Shown here: in pieces, positions 35,101 to 43,724 of the stretch
How the letters are laid out: each line of letters opens with the position of its first letter
How positions within the stretch are numbered: position 1 is the first letter of the stretch
Notes under the pieces: model-generated
The model's database searches: none
What the model saw: the letters and a program-made list of their open reading frames with translations, nothing else
Told to the model about the DNA's origin: nothing
Origin: Mayamaea pseudoterrestris
Taxonomy: Eukaryota; Bacillariophyta; Bacillariophyceae; Sellaphorales; Sellaphoraceae
Length of the DNA stretch: 64,000 nucleotides
Assembly: GCA_027923505.1 (NCBI GenBank)
Contig: BROI01000004.1
Coordinates: 1 to 64,000, forward strand
Direction of reading: 5' to 3'
Program-made: the position numbers and the translations under genes

Positions 35101-37214
35101 CACTCCCTTATGTCAATTTCGTTAAGGGGACACTCGCTGTCGCCGCTATCCGATCGAAGAACGCGCGTTCCACCACCAGCTTTCTCCGACATGCCAAGCA
35201 AAAGTAAGCCATTCACTGGCAAGCTGAAAATGCAGTCGACATTCATGCAATCCTGCTCGCCGAGTATCATTCGATCATCTCTGCCAGGAGCTGTTAATAT
35301 AGACAGGCCGCCGCTGGAGCCATGCCCAGCTGGGAAGACAAGCGCTGGCGAGCCGATTACCGATATGGGCTCTGACGCTCCGACCGGCGTTTCTTCCGGA
35401 ATCAAGAATGTCGGCGTTGAAGCGATTGGACCTTCACAACTCTTCCCGAGAGGACCAGAGTGGACGAGCGAATCCAGAGGCGTTAACACTCGAACCACGG
35501 AAGACGTTGCGAGCCGCTGCCGTTTCAAGTCTCTCGCAAAAGCATGTTTTTCGGCGTCCGACGCAACGTCTGGAACTGTGTCAAGGTTGTCAACATTCGT
35601 ACCATTGTCATCACACGGCGCATACAGCGCCTCTTCCTCAATTCGCAAGATCCTGTCGTAATCTTCATCCACGACTGATGCCAGTACATCCGACTTCACA
35701 TGCGTTTGATCCAAGATTTGACTGGTTGTTTTCGCCATTGACGATGATACAACCGGCACAAGATCATGTTTTAACGTCTCCAAATCGCTGGGCATTTTGA
35801 TCGCCTCCAGCGCGAACCCAAGAAGCAACGAGTTTCCGAGACGACTTCCAGCAAATATCAATCCCATGGACATGTCTACCGACTTTTCGCCTCCCAGTTT
35901 GCTCACCCATGAGGACTTGTTGCTTGCGTGATTCAATGAAAGAGCCGTCATGTGATCGATTTGCCCAATGCCACCAAGTGTTTGACCCGTCGGAAGCAAA
36001 CTCCATGTTTTATGTCCCAAGCGCTGGAAAATGTACAACTGACCTCGTCGAAGTGAAACAAGCGCTGTGGCCGAAGTCGCTGCACTCCCAGTATCAACCC
36101 AAGTCCAAGCACTCCCATCCAGTGCAATGGACAGCTTCAGCAAGGGATTTGCTCGTAGGCGCGGCATTAAACTATTGGGACAAGTTGCCTTTGCCCATCC
36201 ATTCACCGCCGTTACTTGCTCGACGGCACCAGTCGCATCCAACACAGTCAATGTATTTACACCCACCACTAGACACTTCGAGTCATTGTCAAAGGCGTGC
36301 ACCGATATTGCATCCGCACTGACTGTCGTCGACCATAGCAGCGCGCACCGATCATGGTGAACACTCACTGATAGTGCCGTCACGTAGTAGGGATGCGTCA
36401 CTCCGCCCTGTCCATTGGTGCGTCCCAGTCGTCCACTCCACACCCGACCCTGCGGGTCGGAATGCAGTAGCAGCAACACTGGTTCCTGGTAGCAGGATAG
36501 AAATGTTGCGTCAAATATATCGCCAAAACCAGTGGATAGTGATGATAACGTAGTGTTGCCTATTGATAATCCTCCTGGTTGCATTTGATGCAGCTGCGTG
36601 TACGCATGCGTCTGCAAGTGCGGCAGCTTGGTGGCAATCGTTGACAGCGGCACCACGTACGGTTCCTGCTTGGTCGCCACCCATGTTTTCTTGACTTGTC
36701 TCAGTTCTACGACTACAACACTGAGTCCGCCTCCAATCACGCAGGCAATGGTGGCGTGACCGGGTTTTTGTTTCAAGGTCTTGCACAAGGCATCGGGATG
36801 CTCCGTGGCGCCGCCACTCGTTTCAAAAACGTTCTGCAGCGCGCCAAGATCGAGCAAGCACTCGGCTTGCAGCAAGTCGTATTGAACACTCACGACGCTC
36901 AACTTTGGATCGGCTCCGGCGAAGCCAATCAGTAAGGCATCGGAAATGAGAGGCGAGTTGGACGAAAGAGTCGCTAAATAGCTGACACTTCCCGCTAAAT
37001 TTGTAAAAGGACCATTGAAGACAATGCTTAGCTTGCCATTGACATTGACGCGGTAGACCGTAACGCAGGATGAGGCTGCCGTGACCAAGTTTGGAATGGT
37101 TTGCTGCTGTTTGCGTCGTTCCAAGTAGGCCCAGCAGGAAGATTCGGCTCCCCGCAAGGCGTCTGTCAAACTCAAGACGCACGGATGAACGGGACGGGAG
37201 ACTGCGGATGACAT
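32127..37214 (-). CDS. CPSF1: CPSF160 cleavage and polyadenylation factor subunit 1
   Basis: ATG at 37214, 1695 residues, no intron (human protein 1443). It is a triple beta-propeller protein of the DDB1/SF3B3 type. The amino-terminal MMS1-like part has conserved propeller strands such as DALLIGFAGADPKLSVVSV. The CPSF_A part near the end contains LFVTVGTGIVNHNGEDVTSKGRALLFEI and, at the terminus, GSTVDLVVDNLLEIQC. CPSF160 is the scaffold of the nuclear poly(A) factor that, with WDR33 and CPSF30, reads AAUAAA. The extra length lies in acidic insertions between propeller blades (DDMDIDDDDIQSF, YFSDDDEEAELYG). A helical insert (EEKERIQEEKQAAKIQKQ) lies about three quarters along. It converges on the small gene at 31596. 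Confidence 0.93.
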   Translation of the reverse strand: MSSAVSRPVHPCVLSLTDALRGAESSCWAYLERRKQQQTIPNLVTAASSCVTVYRVNVNGKLSIVFNGPFTNLAGSVSYLATLSSNSPLISDALLIGFAGADPKLSVVSVQYDLLQAECLLDLGALQNVFETSGGATEHPDALCKTLKQKPGHATIACVIGGGLSVVVVELRQVKKTWVATKQEPYVVPLSTIATKLPHLQTHAYTQLHQMQPGGLSIGNTTLSSLSTGFGDIFDATFLSCYQEPVLLLLHSDPQGRVWSGRLGRTNGQGGVTHPYYVTALSVSVHHDRCALLWSTTVSADAISVHAFDNDSKCLVVGVNTLTVLDATGAVEQVTAVNGWAKATCPNSLMPRLRANPLLKLSIALDGSAWTWVDTGSAATSATALVSLRRGQLYIFQRLGHKTWSLLPTGQTLGGIGQIDHMTALSLNHASNKSSWVSKLGGEKSVDMSMGLIFAGSRLGNSLLLGFALEAIKMPSDLETLKHDLVPVVSSSMAKTTSQILDQTHVKSDVLASVVDEDYDRILRIEEEALYAPCDDNGTNVDNLDTVPDVASDAEKHAFARDLKRQRLATSSVVRVLTPLDSLVHSGPLGKSCEGPIASTPTFLIPEETPVGASEPISVIGSPALVFPAGHGSSGGLSILTAPGRDDRMILGEQDCMNVDCIFSLPVNGLLLLGMSEKAGGGTRVLRSDSGDSECPLNEIDIREWNDFSSGGQIFESTADVFLSTLHMAGEFLDGSVCVLVSTPSANGMPAYFIVVLEATRASLVLKIEIMLETSGDTMNQATPFVKHQVEGVDGLAFACVWSSGRGEAFIVSDGGILSSCAIEASPADDMDIDDDDIQSFYKNKLVVSVDVFTCPKSFFAPQLAANDEDAMTSENGNANVNVIPSYFSDDDEEAELYGIAARSTTCIPETHENVQQEATSLLDEVMLFVAVCRQSGHLEVYSYGSDGHLSKCWTAAGCGQGVEMLQNDASSVRLPRSHLIAVKEMRFFLCKESSNTSNAVIQNSMCLAIETTAGDLELYSVKVSAESGSSSVFYKVRSASIVRSSQEQHRHFTKLVRRRIVEKTNLDDSFSFVRLHRFSNISGLDGLFASCSQSVWIVPERENPKIIVHRTRHGAPAGGKPRPVSGFCSGLLPSEGAYFGFVTLHERVGRVGSQRITAFHGLSPAFQSQGLLVGNSSYLAEKILLGVTVRAVCFIDDDTISSPDRPIYAMLVSRELEVDQLDIDNDGVSPEEKERIQEEKQAAKIQKQVEADLGGFDLETEWVEEIEREDCFAISDTLGGAPPLVTEAYSLWIVDAASNWMVVDSFEFEEYEHALTMKVMRLTDFPDVSGSSEEDTTEHNDQLFVTVGTGIVNHNGEDVTSKGRALLFEISPPAEENLMATDVPVLSLKYEKNISHGPVTSLSCLAAEGRHRLVIGAGADVNVEQWGSNRLTQVGFFRATMHILDIHHFKNFLLLSDAYDSLHFLIWRESDKSLTLLAKDYDPIAVYAAGLMSRGAAMTFICNDDRQNLQFFQYSPGEAAARGGNKLVCRADFHVGSQTTAFESYFCRSSLHVHSATPSSTLAALKQQDTLFGKSDDDQKVGAFFGTTDGSIHGIVPLSEPVYWRLMALQSVMANALESDCGLNQRAYRLYRRSPRRGGCRSNDRKKGVIDGDFVMRYVDLSLVDQEDLASAIGSTVDLVVDNLLEIQCNRMLM

Positions 37215-37823
37215 GAGTCTAGTGATTGATTATCTGATGAACCAAGAATTTCGTTTAGAAAGTAGATTTAGAATGGCAGCAGGATCCTCATGGTCAAATT
37301 TGATTTGATCTGCGGTCGGCGTGACATGTCGCTGCGGGAATGAGTCGCTCGAGTTGTTCAGCTACGTAACGGTAGCCAACGCCGTGCTTCATATGTGACA
37401 AACACACACATCAAGGCCTATGTTTAACATTGACGGTTAGATTGTAACAACAATTAGACATCTGAGGCTCCAGTGAAGCTCTTGCCAGAGCAAGGTGGCA
37501 AGTAGCATTGGCCCGGTATGCTGCGCTCACTGAATGTGAATCGATATACGCTATCAGATACGGAACGTACTCATTTAAATAGAAGTGGTGAGCGCAGCTA
37601 TTTTAATTTGTAGCGAATTGCGGGAGGCAGCAGCCATATTATACTCGCAATGTTGCAGTATAATACGACGAAACGAATACGACTGCGCGTAATGAGCGTT
37701 GCTATCTGTAAGGTTTATATTGATTAACAGTCCACCTTTCTCTGTACAGTCGACTAAACTTTTTGTCTGATAGAGTCATCAAGTATGTCAGGGAGCAATG
37801 CTTGTCGACAAGGCCATCCTTAC
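37215..37823. other. Intergenic, no gene seen
   Basis: 609 bp between the start of the CPSF160 gene and the end of the small gene at 37824-38120, both on the minus strand. It must carry the CPSF160 promoter. It is AT-richer than the coding DNA, with TTTAAATAG at about 37574. A second exon of the small gene could lie at its left end, because a GTGAGTAAG donor-like sequence sits at that gene's last codons. Confidence 0.45.
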
Positions 37824-38120
37824 TCACACGCCATTCCAGGTTGTATTTTGCCGCTGAATCCGACCAGACTGAACGTCCTTGACATCGCCTCGAATGAAAT
37901 AGGCAGGTATCAAAATGCAGGGCACCAAGACAAAACCAAGGAACCACTTGCTGCTGTCATTTGACGACTCGGAGGCCGATGATGGTGTTGCCGAAGGTTT
38001 CTGTGATGGATGCGAAGACAAGAGCCGCAATTGCTGCGATGGATATCTTGAGGCTAACGGACGTGCAAGAGTAGCAGCATAGCAGCGGGCCAGAGAAGAA
38101 GTTGATCGTAGAAGCAGCAT
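37824..38120 (-). CDS. Small single-pass protein, probably mitochondrial inner membrane
   Basis: ATG at 38120, 98 residues as read. A long Ser/Arg/Leu-rich leader without acidic residues (MLLLRSTSSLARCYAATLAR and on to LRLLSSHPSQKPS) looks like a mitochondrial presequence. One membrane helix (WFLGFVLVPCILIPAYFI) and a short polar tail follow. The layout resembles small subunits of respiratory complexes. I do not recognise the family. The last codons overlap a strong 5' splice-site sequence (GTGAGTAAG), so the true end may be in a further exon downstream. Confidence 0.6.
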   Translation of the reverse strand: MLLLRSTSSLARCYAATLARPLASRYPSQQLRLLSSHPSQKPSATPSSASESSNDSSKWFLGFVLVPCILIPAYFIRGDVKDVQSGRIQRQNTTWNGV

Positions 38121-38237
38121 AGTAGTTGTTGTACTTTAATGAAGTATGACGATGAAGGAAGTGATCGTATCGTTGATGTCGTTCGAAGGAACTCCACAAG
38201 GAGCTGAAGAGCCTTTTGCGGACGTCACATTGATGCG

Positions 38238-39436
38238 TGGTATTCAAAATTTCTATAGGCTAAAGAGTGATAAGGAGTTTCACGAATGAGTCATTTGACG
38301 ACGGGGAATCGTGCGTTGTGCGCAACCAAGCTGACTGAGAATGAGCTGCATCACTTTCGTTCATATACCGGCAAGGGTAGGGGATTCTAACACGGCTACT
38401 TTTAGCCTCAAAATATAGAACAACTTTGACGTTTGTAATCAACTACCGGTAGGCGCTTATCGCTATGCGCTGCCGTTAATTTTAACTCAAAACTACCACG
38501 TCTCTAATCTAGGCGAACAAACCACCCATACCAGCCGCATATGCCATCGGCTTGACCGCCGGATGAGGAACACAGTCAAACTGTGTATAGACAGGTTCCA
38601 GAGATGCATCAAAATGAATGAATGCTCCCTTGTTGCCCATAGTGCTAACTCGTCTTCCGTTTCGCGGGTCTCGCGGGGGAAGTCACTTTCAGTTTTTCCT
38701 GCGGCGTTTCGCTTGGGCATCTTGTGCACTCCCAGGGTCGCGACTCCCCATCGTTCGTTCGTGACAAACCCGTGCAACCAGTGAATTTTTGCTTTTTCTT
38801 CGCTTGATTCGATCGCAACTCGAACCAGCAGCCTCAGTCCAGATCTCGATAGGGACGCTACCGGTATGCAACAGAAAGTAGTATCACTATGCCGTTAAAA
38901 GTAGCGCACCTCGGAATCGAACCAAGGATAACCGGCTATATCACCTCTAAACACGCTGCTACTTTTCCGTCTGCTAGTGTACTATATGCTGCATACAAGG
39001 CACCATGCACTATGACAAGTAAAGGTATCGCTCTGGTTGCTGTTTTTCGTGTGCAACCTGCTACGCAAATTAATGCAGCAATTGAAACTCATAACGCAAG
39101 GCCGCCGCCTCGCTTCGATGGACTCTTGCCCGGGAACGGCTGCGGATCGCTCCACAGCAAGTCACTCATGAGGCCATTTTCGGGCGGCTCCATGCCGCGC
39201 TTAATCTTCCGTATGTCGTCCAGCATGACAGTCTCGTCCACTGGTAAGCCGCCGTGAGTGACAAAGACCTTTTCGCCAATGACCGCCGCAAGAGGTAGCC
39301 ACTCAAATACTTCGAGAAACAGCTGGAATATCTTGTCGTCAAATTTTGCTCTGGCTTCTCCTTCAAATCCGTAAACTGCGCAGAAAAGTGTGCGGAAAGG
39401 CGATGGCAATCAACTTGTTGTTCCGACTTACTCTTA
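38238..39436 (-). pseudogene. Partial duplicate of the PP5 3' half
   Basis: This stretch copies the 3' flank, last exon and intron of the PP5 gene at 41588-42512, in the same orientation. The coding parts (about 38503-38640 and 39092-39410) are almost identical to the gene, while the 3' flank (38238-38500) is only about 75-80% alike with many indels. About 150 bp of the exon, covering the loop with the RSHEV motif, is replaced by about 455 bp of unrelated sequence (about 38641-39091). The copy ends three bases into exon 1, where a retrotransposon remnant begins. It lacks the TPR domain and half of the catalytic domain, so it cannot make a phosphatase. Confidence 0.88.
38901..38962 (-). other. 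tRNA-like sequence, degenerate or SINE-like
   Basis: Read on the minus strand, this 62-nt segment has a perfect B box (GGTTCGATTCC) in a T-arm-like stem and an A-box-like TTTAGAGGT. It is bounded by GTAGC and GCTAC, extended to a nine-base inverted repeat AAAAGTAGC/GCTACTTTT. The TTTT would serve as a polymerase III terminator. It is about ten bases too short for a tRNA, with no proper anticodon arm. It is therefore probably a decayed tRNA or the head of a tRNA-derived element, inside the segment inserted in the PP5 duplicate. Confidence 0.5.
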
Positions 39437-41585
39437 CGCTTTCAATGGACAGAGGTCCATCAACAAGCATTCGAACAGATGAAGGCAATCGTTGCCGAGG
39501 ATGCCCTCGTGCGGTATCCTGATCACAATTTACCGTTCGATATTGAAACCGATTCATCCGACTATCAACTTGGAGCAGTAATTAAACAGAACGGCTATCC
39601 AGTAGCCTACTATTCCCGCAAGCTAACGCCAGCGCAGCGGAATTATACAACGATAGAGAAGGAAATACTCAGTGTCGTAGAGACGTTGAAGACGTTTCGC
39701 TCAATGTTGCTCGGAGAACCATTCGCGTCCATACAGACCATAAAAATCTCACGCATGAGTTAACGCCATACCAAACACAACGAGTCCTACGATGGCGCCT
39801 ATATTTAGAAGAATATGGGCCAACGTTTCATTACAAAAAGGGCGGCGAAAACGTAATAGCAGACGCGTTGTCTCGAACGCCAACTCAACGTCTTTCACCA
39901 GTCGGGGAGGAAGACAGTGATGCCGGCCCGATGAGCAGTGATGACCGCTCAACAAGTATCAGTATAATGGATGATCCGGATCTAGTTGATTGCTTTCTAT
40001 TACACCCGCAATTCGACGACGCAAGCGACGAGTATCCCCTCGATTACAACGTGATTCGAACGCATCAAGACCACGACGGTCCATTAATAGCTGCAGCAAA
40101 CGCAAACGATATACCATCGATCCAATGGAAGGATCTCGGGGATGTACAGCTTGTTGTTTACGTTCCACCTCAGCGGCCGCAAGAATGGAGGATTTGTATA
40201 CCAACCGATATGTTGGAGAAGCTCGTTCAATGGTACCATATAATCTTGGCACACGCGGGTATGAAAGGACTCGAAGCGACAATGAAACGACATTTCTACA
40301 GCACGAAGCTGACGAAGACGATTGAAACCATCGTCAACAAATGCGACGCTTGCCAACGTTATAAAGCAGGCGGACAACCGAAATACGCAGAGTTACCAGC
40401 CAGGGATATTAGAGAAGCTCCTTGGTATGAAGTACAAGTTGATTTGATCGGCCCGTGGTCGTTCAAGGCGAACGGCGTTGAGTATTCGTTCCAAGCGCTC
40501 ACGATGATTGATCCAGTAACAAACTTCGTCGAGCTTGCGCGTTGCGATAACAAGCAAGCACAACACGTAGCCTTGTTGTTCGAGAACAATTGGCTAGCGC
40601 GCTATCCGAAACCATTGCGTGTCATACATGATCGAGGAACCGAGTTCAAAGGGGCATTTCGGCAGATGCTCTTGCAAAACGGAATTGCAGAACACATTTC
40701 CTCAACGAAGAATCCAACGGCAAACGCCATTTGCGAAAGAGTCCATTTAACGATAGCAAACGTATTGCGAACGATGCTGCACGCTCACTTTCCTGATGGA
40801 TTGACGGAAAACGAGCTCATCGATCAATGCCTCGCGACGGCAATGCAAGCAACCAGAGCAGCAGCAAGTAAAGCTCTTGATGGTTGGTCGCCTGGAGCAC
40901 TTGTCTTTCAAAGAGATATGATTCTCGATATACCGCTAATCGCGGATATAATGGCCATTACAAACAAACGTGCACGTGCGATAAACGAAACGCTTTTAAA
41001 AGCAAATCGGCAAAGGGTGACTTACGATTACAGAGTCGGCGACAACGTATTACTAAAGGTAAACGATCCAGACAAGCTCGATGATCGATGGATTGGACCA
41101 TATACGATAACAAGAGTCCATACAAATGGGACTGTAACCATTCGAAAGACGCCAATGGTAACGGATCGAGTCAATGTGCGCAAAATCAAACCATACCGAC
41201 AATAAAACACGGGTTTTCGTCAGCTTTTCCCAAGGCGTTCGATACGCTTTCAATAGCCTACGTATAAAGGCAGCTGACATGCATAACTACATGCGTCAAT
41301 AACAGTAATAAAAAGGACGACGAGCGTCCATCGTCTTCAAGATGCAAGCATCTTCTCCAGTCGGGGAGGGTGAAAGATCATGACGCAACGGTACTCGTTT
41401 AGCTAGGAGTAAAGGAGCCGACTGCCGGACCAATGAGTCTTAGGAGAGACATCGAGGCCCGCCGATATTCTACCGAACGGTCCCGACGGTCGAGCCCATG
41501 GTATACATCATAATTGCACGTTTTGCATATGACTTCTACGTCTCGTGACTAGGTGTAGCACTTTGCGAACGTCAGTCGTTGATGA
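39437..41585 (+). mobile_element. Ty3/gypsy LTR-retrotransposon remnant (fossil)
   Basis: A broken remnant of the downstream part of a Ty3/gypsy pol region: RNase H sequence first, then a zinc-binding HHCC region and the integrase core and tail, ending near 41205. The gag, protease and most of the reverse transcriptase parts are absent. A purine-rich tract near 41357-41376 may mark the start of a 3' LTR, but I see no matching LTR at the other end. The right limit is set by the start of the PP5 flank repeat and is approximate. The still recognisable coding sequence suggests moderate to low age. Confidence 0.85.
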
Positions 41586-41859
41586 GGGGTATTCAAATTT
41601 ACTATCGGATAAAGAATTCGACGGAGTTTCACGAATGAGTCATTCTACGTTGAGGAATCGTGCGTTGTGCGCATCCAAGCTGAGAGTGAGCTGTTGCATC
41701 CTTTCTTTCGCTCAAAAAAAAATTACGGCAAGGTTAGTCTAGCAAGGCTAATTTAGTAGCATGATGTAGAACAACTTTGACGTTTGTAACAAACTAAGAC
41801 GCTTATCGCTACCGGTAAGCGCTGCTGTTAATTTTACTCTGCATTGTCACGTCTCTAAT

Positions 41860-43617
41860 CTATGCGAACAAGCCACCCATACCAGCCGCATATGCCATTG
41901 GCTTGACCGCCGGATGAGGAACACAGTCAAACTGTGTATAGACAGGTTCCAGAGATGCATCAAAATGAATGAATGCTCCCTTGTTGCCCATAGTGTCGCA
42001 ATAGTTTGGTGCGCTAAACACAGTCACCGTCTTGCCACCATGTTCCACCAAATACCCCTCCTCCTTGACCTCGTGTGATCGAACCAACAAGCTCAAATGA
42101 TTGCGCTCCAAAAATGCCGCCGTAATGTCTGGTCCAAACGCAAAGCCGACGCCTCGCTTCGATGGACTCTTGCCCGGGAACGGCTGCGGATCGCTCCACA
42201 GCAAGTCACTCATGAGGCCATTTTCGGGCGGCTCCATGCCGCGCTTAATCTTCCGTATGTCGTCCAGCATGACAGTCTCGTCCACTGGTAAGCCGCCGTG
42301 AGTGACAAAGACCTTTTCGCCAATGACCGCCGCAAGAGGTAGCCACTCAAATACTTCGAGAAACAGCTGGAATATCTTGTCGTCAAATTTTGCTCTGGCT
42401 TCTCCTTCAAATCCGTAAACTGCGCAGAAAGTAGTGCGGACGAAAAGTGTGAATCAGTGTATCGGTCGCACTTACGATAACCCCAAACAGTCTTGTTCCG
42501 ACTTACTCTTATTCATATTCTTTGTTTCATGATTGCCTCGCGTCAAATAAATGCATTCGGGATCGTACAGTTTGAACAACAAATAGGTCAGAATGACTTC
42601 CACACTAAAGGATCCACGATCCACAAAATCTCCATTGAACAAGTACGGATTGTTGCGATGCGGGTAGCCATTCAATTCAAATATATGCAACACGTCATAA
42701 AACTGTCCGTGCGTGTCGCCGCATACCGTCACGCGGGGCGAAACGTCCGTCGCATGATCCGGCGGCAAACCGGGAACTGAAATCTCCATGAGACTGGACA
42801 GTTGCGCAAAGTATGTGCGGCACGACAGCAGCAAGCGCGCCACGTAGCGCTTGTGAATGAGCTGCTGGTGTTTAAAGCGCTGCACCGACGCCATGACAAA
42901 CTCCAGCGGCAATTTGCCAGGTTCAAAGTACGACGCCTCCAACTCCATATCCGTCAGTAACGTTCCATCAATATTTGGATGCGGTCCATCATATGACGCT
43001 GCTACATCAATTGCATTCGCATCAAAGATACTCGACAGTGGCGCCGTTTGCGTCGCCTCAATGGCTTGCGCAAAGGCAAACTCGCGCACCGCCTTTTCGC
43101 AGGCCGCCAGCTTGACGCGGGCATCCTTGTCCTTTGGTTTGAGCTTGACCACGGCCCGAAAGTCCTTGCGGGCGAGTTTAAAGTGATTGAGCGCGTAATT
43201 GGCCGACGCGCGGCGGTAGTACGCCTTGGCGTAACTAGCGTCGGAGCAAATGGCGCCATCGGCATCCACCAAGGCCAAGCCGTAGTTTTCGACTTTAATG
43301 TAGGCGAACGCGCGGTTGGATAGTAGAATGGCGTTTGTAGGAGCATACTGGAGACCCTCACTGTATTTGGAAATCGCCTGCAAGTAGTGGCCAGCGACGA
43401 GTTCAGCATTGCCTTGCTCCTTCAGCGCCATGGCTTTGGATGCGGCGTCGGGATCGGATGACAAGTCGATGATTGGCTCCTCCATGGGTGGACGCTCCGA
43501 TTCTTCGGACGATGCCAGCGAGTCTTCCTCGTCGGCGGCTGCTTCCACCAGGGAAGGCATCAAGCTGCTATCAGTGCTGCCGTCATCAGACTCGTCAGCT
43601 GATGCATGAAAAGACAT
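41860..43617 (-). CDS. PPP5C: Serine/threonine protein phosphatase 5 (PP5)
   Basis: Two exons, 43617-42507 and 42419-41860, with an 87-bp GT-AG intron in the codon after NMNK. The product is 556 residues (human 499). An acidic leader precedes three TPR repeats (about residues 48-165, ALKEQGNAELVAGHYLQAIS, ILLSNRAFAYIK, AKAYYRRASAN) that bind HSP90. The PPP catalytic domain has GDTHGQ, GDFVDRG, GNHE, SDLLWSDPQP, RSHEV and SAPNYCD, so all metal ligands are present. PP5 dephosphorylates HSP90 clients and co-chaperones. It stays autoinhibited until HSP90 or lipid binds the TPRs. The 3' half has been copied to 38238-39436. The gene is head to head with GPAA1. Confidence 0.95.
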
Positions 43618-43724
43618 TTTGTGAATACTAATGTTGGCTTAATTCCTCGATGACGGATAGAAATATATCCTAATAACAATAGTGCTCTTTGCAAGCAATC
43701 GTAGTTATACAATCGGCAGCGTGG
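43618..43724. promoter_or_regulatory. Divergent promoter, PP5 / GPAA1
   Basis: Only 107 bp separate the PP5 ATG (minus) from the first GPAA1 ATG (plus), so promoter elements must be shared or overlap with coding sequence. If GPAA1 really starts at 43908, the gap is 290 bp. No clear motif is seen. Confidence 0.5.

Noticed and set aside
34969-35661. A 230-codon plus-strand frame inside CPSF160
   Set aside because: Opposite strand of a clearly conserved gene. Composition is that of an antisense shadow.
38901-38962. Functional tRNA gene
   Set aside because: B box and terminal stem are good, but it is about ten bases short and has no proper anticodon arm.
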